Assembly: GCF_900103445.1 (NCBI RefSeq)
Contig: NZ_FNHS01000003.1
Location: forward strand, 1-64,000
Length of the DNA: 64,000 nucleotides
Origin: Methylobacterium phyllostachyos
GTDB lineage: Bacteria; Pseudomonadota; Alphaproteobacteria; Rhizobiales; Beijerinckiaceae
Direction: 5' to 3'
Below are positions 41,338 to 49,632 of the stretch, piece by piece; positions within the stretch are counted from its first letter, which is position 1; the number at the start of each line of letters is the position of its first letter. Position numbers and translations under genes: made by a program. The notes beneath the pieces are model-generated. The model was given only the letters and a program-made list of their open reading frames with translations, was not told the DNA's origin and did not search any database.

Positions 41338-41377
41338 GACCAAAGGTTCGACCAAAGATCGGACCGGTTCTTTGGTC
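41338..41377. repeat. Integrase arm-type repeats (GACCAAAG motif)
   Basis: GACCAAAGGTT at 41338-41348 and GACCAAAGAT at 41350-41359 in direct orientation, and CTTTGGTC at 41370-41377 inverted. They sit between the tRNA and the end of int. An exact inverted copy of the first lies at 43088-43098. Confidence 0.6.
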
Positions 41378-41382
41378 GCGGC

Positions 41383-42813
41383 CTAGGCCGCCTTCCGCTT
41401 CCCGCCGCGACCGCCCAGCGCCGCCCGCGCGCCCTCCATGTGTGCCTGGCTGTGGTGTCCGTACCGTCGCTCGATCATCTCCACGGTCATGCCGACGTAG
41501 CCGGCGAGCTCCCAGATATCGACGCCGGCCTGCATGCCCCACGTGACCGCGGTATGCCGGAGCGAGTGCCGCACGACGTCGTCCCCGAGGCCCTCCTCGT
41601 GGACGAGGTTGGCGAAGCTCTTCTTCGTGCTGCCCACCGGCCGGCCCTCGAACTCCACGACGTGCCGGTGCCCGAGGACGTGGTGCCAGCGCCACAGATG
41701 GGCGACGAGGCTGTCGGGCATGCGCACGGTCGGCGCCTTCTTGTTCTCGGCCTCCTTCGTCCCGAGCGCCTTGCGGTGGAAGATCGCCACGCGCTTGATG
41801 ACGGGGACCTGCACCCTGCGCTCGAACGTCTCGCCGTCGATGGTCCGGGTCTCGACGCGCTCCTCCGTCGACGTCTCCGTCTTGAGCTCCATCCACGGCT
41901 TGCCGATCTCGCGCACGAACGAGGCGCCGCACACCGGGCCCGACCGGGTGCCGGTCCGCAACGCCACCAAGATGAACCTCGCCAGGTGACGCGCCGGCCG
42001 CCGGGGCATGACGTAGGTCTCGCCCTTCCGGGGGCCGGACCGGATCGTCTGGACCTCGCGCTTCCGCCAGGCGCGCAGGAGGAGGCGGGCCGCCTCGTTG
42101 CGGGTGAGCCACCGGTCGCGCTCCTGGCCCTTGGGGGGGAGGGTCACGCGGACCGCGTCGCGGGTCAGGTTGTCGGCGATGGCGACGTTGACCGCCGCCC
42201 GGAGATCCTCAAGCTCCCGGCGGGCGCCGCCGGCGGTGACCACGCGCTCCCGGGTTGGCTTGCTGTAGCCGGTCCGGGCGGGCTTGCCGTCGCGGCCGGT
42301 CCCGAGCCTCGCGTGCGTCTTCCACGGCGTCCCGACGCGGCTCGCGACGTAGGCGGCGCAAGAGACGGTGTCGACGTCCGCCAGGGTCCGCTCGCCCCAC
42401 CATTCGAGGAGGGCGACGACGCGCTGGGCGAGCTCGTGGTGGCGGGCGACACCGCCCCTGAACTCGCCTGTCTTCGGATCGGCGATGCCCCGCTTGGCCT
42501 CCAGGTACCGGCTGAGGACCTCGGCCAGCGTCACCTCGTGGGCCGGGCGGCCCTTGGCCTGCGGGGCGGCGTCGACAGCCGCGATGGCGAGGCTGTCCTT
42601 GTAGTCCGCTAGGCGCTTGAGCGCGTCGCGTTCCGGGCCCTCGCCAAGGCCGCAGTCAGTGCTAAGGACTTGCCGACCGGCGTGCATGACGATCCAGACG
42701 CCGCCGCGCTCGATGCCGTCGCTCCCGACGCGGCCGGGCCGGTACCACAGGTACGGCTCGCCTCTCCTGCCGACCCCAAGCTTGCGGGGGCCCTTCCGCT
42801 TCCTGACTGCCAT
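41383..42813 (-). CDS. int: Tyrosine recombinase (site-specific integrase)
   Basis: 476 residues from the ATG at 42813, chosen because GGAGGG lies 5 bp upstream; a GTG 12 bp further up would lie ahead of that ribosome binding site. The C-terminal catalytic domain shows the Arg of ARFILVALRTGTRSG, the HSLRHTAVTWG box with His and Arg, and the nucleophile Tyr in ERRYGHHS. The N-terminal half is a basic arm and core-binding region. It should integrate and excise the island at tRNA-Pro. It is last in the minus-strand operon and near the attachment site, as in many integrative elements. Confidence 0.92.
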   Translation of the reverse strand: MAVRKRKGPRKLGVGRRGEPYLWYRPGRVGSDGIERGGVWIVMHAGRQVLSTDCGLGEGPERDALKRLADYKDSLAIAAVDAAPQAKGRPAHEVTLAEVLSRYLEAKRGIADPKTGEFRGGVARHHELAQRVVALLEWWGERTLADVDTVSCAAYVASRVGTPWKTHARLGTGRDGKPARTGYSKPTRERVVTAGGARRELEDLRAAVNVAIADNLTRDAVRVTLPPKGQERDRWLTRNEAARLLLRAWRKREVQTIRSGPRKGETYVMPRRPARHLARFILVALRTGTRSGPVCGASFVREIGKPWMELKTETSTEERVETRTIDGETFERRVQVPVIKRVAIFHRKALGTKEAENKKAPTVRMPDSLVAHLWRWHHVLGHRHVVEFEGRPVGSTKKSFANLVHEEGLGDDVVRHSLRHTAVTWGMQAGVDIWELAGYVGMTVEMIERRYGHHSQAHMEGARAALGGRGGKRKAA

Positions 42814-43070
42814 CCGTCCCTCCACGCGCGCAGCTGACGCCGCGACACTTCGATGAGACGACCGCGACGGTTCACCGGAAGCTCGCCCCGACGGATGGCG
42901 CCGCGCAGGTCGGCGACGCTGTACGCCGGCAGCCCGGCCGGGCCCTGGATCTCGGGCGCCCAGCGGGCGGTCTCCAGGTCGAGGGGGGCGTCCTCGCCCG
43001 CGAGCTCCGCCAGGTCGGCGAGGCCCTCAGACAAGTCCAGGGAGACGATCATCGTGTAAGTCGCGGTCAT
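42609..43070 (-). CDS. Helix-turn-helix protein, excisionase-like, overlapping int
   Basis: The credible part is residues about 1-90 (ATG at 43070), with LPAYSVADLRGAIRRGELPVN and then RLIEVSRRQLRAWRDGW, a pattern like small MerR-type excisionases. The frame stays open for another 205 bp inside int, where the peptide is only an out-of-frame reading of int. The true protein may therefore end there by design or after a frameshift. It lies just upstream of int, where Xis genes usually are. It has no good ribosome binding site. Confidence 0.4.
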   Translation of the reverse strand: MTATYTMIVSLDLSEGLADLAELAGEDAPLDLETARWAPEIQGPAGLPAYSVADLRGAIRRGELPVNRRGRLIEVSRRQLRAWRDGWQSGSGRAPASLGSAGEASRTCGTGPAASGATASSAAASGSSCTPVGKSLALTAALARARNATRSSA

Positions 43071-43087
43071 CGAAGGGAGAATCAGCC

Positions 43088-43098
43088 AACCTTTGGTC
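43088..43098. repeat. Inverted copy of the arm-type repeat
   Basis: AACCTTTGGTC, the exact reverse complement of 41338-41348. It lies 18 bp upstream of the ATG of the excisionase-like gene, so it may be an operator or a recombination arm site. Confidence 0.55.
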
Positions 43099-43150
43099 GT
43101 GAGCAATCGGTATCCGCCGCGATCGTTAATCGAGTTCCCCCGCAGTGGGC

Positions 43151-44425
43151 TCAGCCTAGCGGCCCGCCCCTGAGCACCACCGGCCGGCCTGACAGGCTCT
43201 GGACTAACCGATACCTGGGGGACGGGATGAGGAGCTCGCGCTCACACCACTCCGGGACGGTCAGGATCGGGTCGTAGACGGGTGGCAGGATTGACCGGTG
43301 GGGGTTCTCGTCCTGACGGATGACCATGGTGTCCAACCCGAAGGTCATCCGCTCCACACGGACTGACCTGTCCTCGCGGAAGGTCACCGTCGCCTCCCCG
43401 GGGACGTCGCGCATGAACTGGAGCAAGCCCGCGCGGCCGAGGTGATAGTCGTCGCCGGCGCGCAGGTCCGCTCCGTCGACCGAGACCGTGACGTCGGTGA
43501 CGGGATGGGTCTCCAGGTAATAGATCTCACCGGCCCGGATGCCCGAGACGGTGATGGTCCGGAGCGGCTGCGGCTGGCGGCGCAGGGCCTCGGCCACGAT
43601 GGCGATGTCGAGGTAGGCCTGCGGATCCTCACCCGGGCGGACGCCCCGCATGACCTCGGCGCCCCTCAGGTGGAACTGTGCCCCGCTCCGCAGGGTGACG
43701 TTGATGACGTCCGAGATGTCGGTGCGTTCCTGCTCGATCTGGAGGATGGGATCCGCCATGTGCGCGGTCCGCTCGAACACGGCCTGGGAGTGGACAGGGA
43801 CGTTCTCGGAAGGCAGCGGCCTGAGGCGCGGCCTTACCACCACGCCGTGCCTGCCCTGGAAGAAAGTGACGCTGGACGCCCACGTGTCCTCGTCGCCCTC
43901 GGTGAGGGTCAGTGGGCGGCCGTTCTGGAAGAAGAGCGGACGCTCGCGCCGCGCCTCCACGGCCGCCCTGTGCTTGGCCCGCACGGCCTCGATAACCTCG
44001 GGCGGCGCATGCTCCTCCCGGCAAACGTACCCGTTCGGCGCGACGATCAGGCCCGTCTCGCCGGCGAAGTCCAGGTCGGCGCCGGCCGCGCGGAACGCGG
44101 CGACGAGCGCCTTGAGCCGCCGGGCGGCCTTCGCGCCGACGTCGCTGTTGCCCTTGCCCTTGGCCATGACGACGTTGCGGGACCGGACATCGAGCGTCGC
44201 CCGGGACATGCCGCGCGGATCCCGCAAGGACCAGATCGCGTCGCCGGTCATCTCCTCCTCGCCGGCGAGGTGGGAGTAGCTCCCGTGGCGGAGGCAGTGC
44301 TGCATGTGCTCGCCCTCGCGGACGAGGGCCTGGCGGGTCATGAGGCGGACAACGAGCCAGCCGTCGCCGGCGTCGACGTGATCGACGGTGCCGGCGAGCC
44401 CGGCGGGGGGACGGTCCTGCGTCAC
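43151..44425 (-). CDS. PcfJ-like protein
   Basis: 424 residues from the GTG at 44425, which overlaps the stop of the 84-residue gene (GTGA). The first 100 residues hold LMTRQALVREGEHMQHCLRHG and IWSLRDPRGMSRATLDV, a pattern like the PcfJ domain of conjugative plasmids and ICEs (CLG, then a residue series with SLR and an acidic region). The remaining part, from about 220, has a beta-rich region (INVTLRSGAQFHLRGAEVM) unlike PcfJ. It could be two fused modules. The upstream part of the long frame is a shadow. Confidence 0.55.
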   Translation of the reverse strand: MTQDRPPAGLAGTVDHVDAGDGWLVVRLMTRQALVREGEHMQHCLRHGSYSHLAGEEEMTGDAIWSLRDPRGMSRATLDVRSRNVVMAKGKGNSDVGAKAARRLKALVAAFRAAGADLDFAGETGLIVAPNGYVCREEHAPPEVIEAVRAKHRAAVEARRERPLFFQNGRPLTLTEGDEDTWASSVTFFQGRHGVVVRPRLRPLPSENVPVHSQAVFERTAHMADPILQIEQERTDISDVINVTLRSGAQFHLRGAEVMRGVRPGEDPQAYLDIAIVAEALRRQPQPLRTITVSGIRAGEIYYLETHPVTDVTVSVDGADLRAGDDYHLGRAGLLQFMRDVPGEATVTFREDRSVRVERMTFGLDTMVIRQDENPHRSILPPVYDPILTVPEWCERELLIPSPRYRLVQSLSGRPVVLRGGPLG

Positions 44426-44676
44426 GCTGCGGTCCTCTGGTGTTGCTGGCACGCCCGAACGACGGCCTGTCGGATAGCGTCCCGGGCGTCGCCGCCCGGC
44501 GCCAGGGGCCCGATGTCGGGCGCACGCAGGACGCACGTCGTCCCGTCGCGAAGCCGGACGGCGAGGGCGTCGGCGGCGGGGGACACCTCGACGGCGAGGA
44601 CGGGGTTCGGAAGCCGGCGCGTCGCGAGGGCGGCGCCGGTCCAGTCGTCCGCATATGCGGCGGGGGCGGCGCTCAC
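44422..44676 (-). CDS. Hypothetical island protein
   Basis: 84 residues. Start ATG at 44676 overlaps the stop of the upstream gene (ATGA); the stop overlaps the GTG of the next gene. Beta-rich with PVLAVEVSPAADALAVRLRDG, reminiscent of a small Sm-like or beta-barrel fold, but no family is recognised. It is part of the translationally coupled operon 47469-43151. Confidence 0.65.
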   Translation of the reverse strand: MSAAPAAYADDWTGAALATRRLPNPVLAVEVSPAADALAVRLRDGTTCVLRAPDIGPLAPGGDARDAIRQAVVRACQQHQRTAA

Positions 44677-45494
44677 AGATCCTCCAGGGCGGCGTCGTCC
44701 ACGGCCTGCTCAGCCGCCCGGGCGGCATGCATCGCGTCGATGGCCGCGATCTCCGCCCGGCGCTTCGCGAGGTGGGCTCGCTCCTCGACGGCTCGAAGCC
44801 ACGTCCGCTGGCGCCTCACCTCCATGTCGCGGTGTGCTTCCGCGACGATGGGCAGGACCTCCACGAGCGGGACCGGGGCGGTGACCGTCGGCAGGTAGAG
44901 CGCGAGGTCGTATTCCGGGTAAGGGCCATGAGGCCTGCCGGCAGGGATGACGTAGCCGGGATCGTGCCTGAGGAGGCTGTGAAGGGCCGCCTCGACCAGG
45001 GGGCCGACGCGCTCCGCCTCCTTGGCCTGGAGGGTGAGCCGCGCCTTCTCCTGCGCGGCGGCCTTCCGGTTGATGTCCGCCTGCTGGGCGTCCGTGAGCC
45101 CGCGGATCTGGCGCGCCTTGCCCTTGGCGTCGAGCTCGAACCACTCCTCGCGGTCGGGCATCGTCCAGACGCGCTGGCCGTCGACCACGTCCACGTGGAG
45201 GAACCCCAGCTTCACGCCCCAGCCGAGGGCGTTGCCGGCGCGGCTCGACCGGAACTCCTCCGACACCTTGCCGGTCACGGTAACGGATGCGGCCATGATC
45301 GCGTCGACGGCGTCGGCCCGGCTGAGGGTCTCCCGCCCGGCGAAGGCGTCGATGAGGAGCCGGTTGACCGAGAGGGGCCAAGCGCGCCGGTTGCCGTACG
45401 GCAAGGTGGAGTAGGCCTCCTCGAAGGCACGCGACGGCGTCACGTCGCGGAGGTAGCCGTAGTCATGACGGGCGTGGCGGTTGTACCGAGCCAT
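44673..45494 (-). CDS. Hypothetical island protein
   Basis: 273 residues, ATG at 45494. An N-terminal basic region (RYNRHARHDYGYLRD), a helical core with KARQIRGLTDAQQADINRKA, and a final acidic coiled-coil (RRAEIAAIDAMHAARAAEQ). There are no membrane segments. It is coupled to the 84-residue gene by ATGA and separated by 10 bp from the 55-residue gene. The function is unknown. Confidence 0.65.
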   Translation of the reverse strand: MARYNRHARHDYGYLRDVTPSRAFEEAYSTLPYGNRRAWPLSVNRLLIDAFAGRETLSRADAVDAIMAASVTVTGKVSEEFRSSRAGNALGWGVKLGFLHVDVVDGQRVWTMPDREEWFELDAKGKARQIRGLTDAQQADINRKAAAQEKARLTLQAKEAERVGPLVEAALHSLLRHDPGYVIPAGRPHGPYPEYDLALYLPTVTAPVPLVEVLPIVAEAHRDMEVRRQRTWLRAVEERAHLAKRRAEIAAIDAMHAARAAEQAVDDAALEDL

Positions 45495-45504
45495 GGGGTC
45501 CTCC

Positions 45505-45672
45505 TCATCCGATTCGAAGGCGCCCGCCGTTCAGGGCGGCGGCCGCCCTGACGACGCGGTTGGCCTGAAGGGGTGTGATGCCCGCGAGGGCGGCTCGGAT
45601 CGCCGCCGGGTCGGTGTCCAGGAGGGCGTCCGCGAGCCGGGCGGCGCGGACGTGGACCTCGGCCTCGGTCAC
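45505..45672 (-). CDS. Small hypothetical island protein (55 residues)
   Basis: GTG start at 45672 overlapping the stop of the upstream gene (GTGA). It reads as two helices with LADALLDTDPAAIRAALAGI and NRVVRAAAALNGGRLRIG. The short length and coupled start support it as a real gene. The function is unknown. Confidence 0.6.
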   Translation of the reverse strand: MTEAEVHVRAARLADALLDTDPAAIRAALAGITPLQANRVVRAAAALNGGRLRIG

Positions 45673-46775
45673 GCAGGCCTCGCGGCGGCCGCGTCAGCCC
45701 GGACGAACCTGACCGCATCATCCGCCACGAGCCCGGTGCGCTGCGCCAGGGCGACCGCGAGCACCAGGTCCTCCAGGCCGAGGCGGCTCGGGAACGCGAG
45801 GTCCCACTGGAGCGCGGCCCGGGCCGGGGCTGGCTCCGCATGCGGCGCCTCGAACGGGACGACGTTCGAGGGCTCGTGCTCCGGGGCGGCCGCCGGCGTC
45901 GGGGCCGGGAGCGCCAGCGGCTCCCCCTTGGCCCGGCGGTTGGTGAGCCCGAGGCGGGCGAGGTGCTTGTAGACGGTCACGTCGGTGACGCCCCACCGCT
46001 TGGCGAGGGCGAGGGCACGCGGGGTCTCGGCGTGGTGGGCGCGGATGACGTCGTCGGACGGGACCTTGGAGGCGAACGGCATGGTGGGCTCCTTGCTGGC
46101 GGGGGTGACGGGTGTGGCGACGGCGGGAGGGGCGGCCGCCTCCCATTCGGCGTCCGCCGGCGACGGCGCGGCCGGCAGGACCAGCCCCGGGAACACCGTG
46201 GCGACCGCGACCGGGTCGTGCCCGGCAAGGGCGGCCGCGAGCTCGGGCGACGGCTCCGGCAGGCGGTAGCGCCCGACGCGGGGCTGCGGGTCGATCATGG
46301 GGATGGCGACGCGGAGGACACCAGCGACGGCGCGCTCGTAGGCGTGCCGGGCCTCGACGCGGGCGGCGGCCTCGACGTCGCCCCGGAGGGCGCGGGCCCC
46401 GTCCCGGGAGACCCGGCCCCGCTCCTCCGGGGTGATGGCCGGGTTATCGAGGCCGCGCTGGGCGAGGTAGTTGAGGAGGTTGCCCTTGTGCATGCCGGCG
46501 GCACGCTCGCCGGCCGTCCCGGAGCCCAGCGCGAACGCCGTCTCGATGGCGACGGCGACGGTGAGCGGCTCGTAGGCGCTGGTCCGGCGCAGGCGGGCGA
46601 GGGCGCCATCCCGGGCCCGGCCACGGGCGGCGATGGACGCGAGCCGCCGGGTGGACATCCAGTGCCACCGCTCGGCCGCCGCCTCGGCGCCGTACTGGGC
46701 GATGATGCGGTGGACCACGACGGGGTCCGGGTCCTGGTAGACGTCGAGGTCGACGTTCGCCTCGCGGGCCATCAC
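45669..46775 (-). CDS. HTH-containing island protein, duplicated N-terminal motif
   Basis: 368 residues. GTG at 46775 overlaps the stop of the XRE gene (GTGA); an ATG lies three bases further. The N terminus holds DPDPVVVHRIIAQYGAEAAAERW, which recurs in the neighbour at 46981-47469. A predicted HTH (ETPRALALAKRWGVTDVTVYKH) lies near residue 250. A Pro/Ala-rich linker joins it to a C-terminal helical part. It is probably DNA-binding; the role is unknown. Confidence 0.6.
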   Translation of the reverse strand: MMAREANVDLDVYQDPDPVVVHRIIAQYGAEAAAERWHWMSTRRLASIAARGRARDGALARLRRTSAYEPLTVAVAIETAFALGSGTAGERAAGMHKGNLLNYLAQRGLDNPAITPEERGRVSRDGARALRGDVEAAARVEARHAYERAVAGVLRVAIPMIDPQPRVGRYRLPEPSPELAAALAGHDPVAVATVFPGLVLPAAPSPADAEWEAAAPPAVATPVTPASKEPTMPFASKVPSDDVIRAHHAETPRALALAKRWGVTDVTVYKHLARLGLTNRRAKGEPLALPAPTPAAAPEHEPSNVVPFEAPHAEPAPARAALQWDLAFPSRLGLEDLVLAVALAQRTGLVADDAVRFVRADAAAARPA

Positions 46776-46981
46776 AGCCCCCCGCGGATGCTGACGAATC
46801 GCTCGACGCGGATCAGGTCGATGGCCGCGAGGAGGCGGTCACCGGCGCTCCGGCGGCCGTGGAGCACGTCGCACAAGTACGGCTCCGACACGCCCGCCCG
46901 CCGGGCGAGGGCGCGCTGGGAGCCGAGCTCCCGGACGGCGGCCGACAGGCGGGCGCGGACGTCGTCTGCTGTGAGCTCCAT
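46772..46981 (-). CDS. XRE/Cro-type DNA-binding regulator
   Basis: 69 residues, ATG at 46981. The helix-turn-helix is seen in SQRALARRAGVSEPYLCDVLHG, with the following helix RRSAGDRLLAAIDL. It is typical of small phage or ICE repressor-like proteins. It is coupled on both sides (1-nt overlap with the upstream gene, 4-nt with the next). It might bind the inverted repeat upstream of the operon. Confidence 0.75.
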   Translation of the reverse strand: MELTADDVRARLSAAVRELGSQRALARRAGVSEPYLCDVLHGRRSAGDRLLAAIDLIRVERFVSIRGGL

Positions 46982-47469
46982 CAGGCAGCCCTCCTTGCCA
47001 TGTACTCGGCGACGCGGACCCGGGCGGCCGCGGCGTCCTGGCGGCGGCCGGAGGCGCGGGGGTAGTCGACGCCGCGCTCGCGGAGGATCGTCCTGACGAT
47101 GCTCTCCGAGACGCCGCAGGCCTGAGCCGCGTAGGCGACGCCGCCGAGCTCCAGCGCGGCCGCCACGACGGCCCGTTCCTGGGCGTCGTCGAGGGGGCGG
47201 CGCGCCTTGGCGGACCGGGCTCCGACCTCCAGGGCGCGGCCCTGCGAGATGAGGCGACCGACGGTCCCGCGGGCAAGCCAGTACCAGCGCCCGGCCGCCG
47301 CCTCGAAGCCGTGGGAGACGGCGATTTGGTAGACCTTCCTGGGGTCAGGGGAGACGTGGAGCGCCACGTCCATCGCCCGCTCGGCCTCGTCCCGGCGGAC
47401 AGTCCGGGGCGGCGCCGGCAGGGGCGCGGGCGGCGGCCGCCAGTCCCTGAACAGATCCAACTGACGCAT
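46981..47469 (-). CDS. HTH-containing island protein, first gene of the operon
   Basis: 162 residues, ATG at 47469. An N-terminal Pro-rich stretch precedes DPRKVYQIAVSHGFEAAAGRW, a motif shared with the 368-residue neighbour. A C-terminal HTH (GVAYAAQACGVSESIVRTIL) then suggests DNA binding. It is the first gene of the minus-strand operon and opens the divergent region 47470-47764. No family is recognised. Confidence 0.65.
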   Translation of the reverse strand: MRQLDLFRDWRPPPAPLPAPPRTVRRDEAERAMDVALHVSPDPRKVYQIAVSHGFEAAAGRWYWLARGTVGRLISQGRALEVGARSAKARRPLDDAQERAVVAAALELGGVAYAAQACGVSESIVRTILRERGVDYPRASGRRQDAAAARVRVAEYMARRAA

Positions 47470-47612
47470 GCGCCGGCATCCCCGATAAGCGAATTCGGGA
47501 ATATGATCGCCAGCGATTTCAGGAATTCAAGCGTCTCGAACGGAGCCACCCGAAATAAATCCAGAGTTGACGCCAGGACAGGAGGGCGAGGCTTCATTCA
47601 CAACAGGGGGGT

Positions 47613-47657
47613 ACGATTTCAACAACGGTTTAACCAACAGCCTGTTGTTGAAATCGT
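47613..47657. promoter_or_regulatory. Perfect 14-bp inverted repeat, candidate operator
   Basis: ACGATTTCAACAAC (47613-47626) and GTTGTTGAAATCGT (47644-47657), 17 bp apart. The spacer contains the palindrome GGTTTAACC (47627-47635). It lies between the divergent operons, 144 bp from one start and 108 bp from the other. Confidence 0.65.
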
Positions 47658-47764
47658 GGTTGGAATAGATCTCCGGCGGCGGGCGGCTTGCTTAGAAAAT
47701 ATGAATTGCTGGGGCCGCCGCCCCGCTCATACTGGTTCTCAAATTCGCGAACCGGGGAACCACG

Positions 47765-48310
47765 GTGGAGTACACGCACGACAATCCGAGGCCGGCGAGG
47801 GACCGGGTGGATATCAGGCTCCAGGCAGAAGCCCTGAAGCGGATCCGAGACGGGCTGGCGAAGCACGCGTGGGCGTTCGCCAAGGACCGCGACGCGGCCG
47901 AGGCTATCGCGGCGGCCGGCAACCTCGGCCCCCACACACCCGATGCCGTCCATGAGATCGCCCGGCACGCGGCCGGGGTCTACTTCTCCCAGTGCCGCCG
48001 CATGCGGGAGTGGCCGCTGGGCGCGGCGTACGTCGCGCGGGCCGAGATGCCCGGCGTGCCGGCCGCCGTCCACGAGGCCTGCCAGTTCCTGACGGCACTC
48101 GATGCGGACCGGGCGCAGGACCGCAACCGGCGCGGCTGGTCGACCACGACGACGTTCGCCGGGCACCTGCTCGCCGGCATGGCGAGGGAGGAGATCGGCC
48201 TGCGCGAGACGGTCTACGGGCTGGAGCTCGTCCACAAGCACAGGCGGCAACTGCCGCCGCATATCCGGACGATCCTGTTCGCCGGCGCCGGCGGGGAGCT
48301 CACCCTGTGA
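47765..48310 (+). CDS. Hypothetical island protein
   Basis: 181 residues, GTG at 47765 (GTG GAG TAC). Helical throughout with charged stretches (AEALKRIRDGLAKHAWAFAK) and histidines; no membrane segment. It overlaps the methylase start by four bases (GTGA), so the two are translated together. A link to the methylase, for example as a partner or regulator, is possible but unproven. Confidence 0.65.
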   Translation: MEYTHDNPRPARDRVDIRLQAEALKRIRDGLAKHAWAFAKDRDAAEAIAAAGNLGPHTPDAVHEIARHAAGVYFSQCRRMREWPLGAAYVARAEMPGVPAAVHEACQFLTALDADRAQDRNRRGWSTTTTFAGHLLAGMAREEIGLRETVYGLELVHKHRRQLPPHIRTILFAGAGGELTL

Positions 48311-49206
48311 GCGACGTCGTCGAGAGGCCGATGGTCCGGTGGCTGGGCTCCAAGTGGAGGCTGGCTCCCTGGATCATCTCCCAGCTACCCCCGCACGAGC
48401 TCTACTGCGAGCCGTACGGCGGCAGCGCCTCGGTCCTGCTCCGGAAGCCGCGGGCCCCCATCGAGGTCCTCGGCGACCGCGACGACGAGCTCCTCTGCCT
48501 CTACGGCGTCCTTCGCGACCCCGACCTGGCCGCCCGCCTCCGGACGGCGTGCGAGCTCACGCTGTACTCGGACGCGGAATTCAGGCTCGCCATGCAGCGC
48601 CTCGGGCCCGACGCGGATCCCGTGGAGCGGGCGAGGAGGATGGTCGTCCGCCACGCTATGCAAGTCTCCCCCGACGTCCGGGGCGAGACGCAAGGCACTG
48701 GGTTCAGGCGCTACACGGCCCAAGTCCGCCGGGTCGCGAGCGTCGACTGGACGTCCTACCCGGACGCCATCCCCGCGATCCATGCCCGGCTCCGAGGCGT
48801 CGTCATCGAGCGCGGCCCCGCGGTCGAGACGATGCGCCGGCACGACCGCCCGGAGGCCCTCCACTACGTCGACCCGCCGTACGTCCACGCCACGCGGTCG
48901 GAGGTCCGCAAGGGGTACGCGCACGAGCTCGCGGACGCCGATCACGCCGAGCTCCTCGACTGCCTGCTGTCCCTCAAGGGCATGGTCGTCCTGAGCGGCT
49001 ACGCGTGCCCGCTGTACGACGAGGCGCTGGCCGGGTGGCAGCGGGTGACGCGGGAGGTTACGGACCACGCGCGCATGTGGCGGCAGGAGGTCCTGTGGCT
49101 GTCGCCGGCGGCCGTGAAGGCGGCGAACACGAACATGATCGTCCGGCCCAGGCACCCCACGGGGCGGCGGCTGGCGGTCAGCGAGAACCAGGTGCCGCTG
49201 TTCTAG
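48307..49206 (+). CDS. D12-class DNA N6-adenine methyltransferase
   Basis: 299 residues from the GTG at 48307; the longer frame is a shadow. Dam-type motifs: a leading RWLGSKWRLAPWI, CEPYGGSASVLL (SAM-binding), then the catalytic HYVDPPYVH. No restriction partner lies adjacent, so it is an orphan, as is common on phage-derived islands. The stop overlaps the convergent stop of the small HTH gene (shared CTAG). Confidence 0.9.
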   Translation: MSDVVERPMVRWLGSKWRLAPWIISQLPPHELYCEPYGGSASVLLRKPRAPIEVLGDRDDELLCLYGVLRDPDLAARLRTACELTLYSDAEFRLAMQRLGPDADPVERARRMVVRHAMQVSPDVRGETQGTGFRRYTAQVRRVASVDWTSYPDAIPAIHARLRGVVIERGPAVETMRRHDRPEALHYVDPPYVHATRSEVRKGYAHELADADHAELLDCLLSLKGMVVLSGYACPLYDEALAGWQRVTREVTDHARMWRQEVLWLSPAAVKAANTNMIVRPRHPTGRRLAVSENQVPLF

Positions 49207-49412
49207 GCGGAGGCCTTCGGCCTGACGCTGATGACGGCCTCGTAGCCGCAGGCATCGAGGGCGGCGAGCAAGCGCTCCATCCCCCAGCCCTCGGACCTCT
49301 CCCTCCTGATCTGGGATCTGATCTGGGGGTGCTTCACGCCCCTGCTCATCTCGCTCGGCGCCGAAGGCACCCGCTTACGTACGCGCTCCAGCGTGCCTGG
49401 CCAGGCGGCCAC
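49203..49412 (-). CDS. Small XRE-like protein, probably shortened
   Basis: 69 residues, GTG-type start at 49412. The C-terminal part (HPQIRSQIRRERSEGWGMERLLAALDACG) aligns with the end of the HigA2/HTH_37-type antitoxin domain. The normal N-terminal helices of the domain are not present, and a stop codon bounds the frame shortly upstream. It may be a decayed regulator. No toxin gene is adjacent. Confidence 0.45.
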   Translation of the reverse strand: MAAWPGTLERVRKRVPSAPSEMSRGVKHPQIRSQIRRERSEGWGMERLLAALDACGYEAVISVRPKASA

Positions 49413-49632
49413 GTGGCGGTCGAGCCACCCGGCTAGCTCGGCCTCACGCTCCTAGGCGGCGCGGGCCCCGGCCGGGGCATCATACCGTTCAATGATGTCG
49501 TACCCGTGGGGCCAGGATGCCACCACGCATTGATTATGTGCGACGTCCGAAGAATACTTGGTCTGGTATTTCAGAGTAAAATGACAACGGTGGGGCTTAA
49601 TAGGTTGAGAAGGACTCCGGGGCTCCTCGAAG

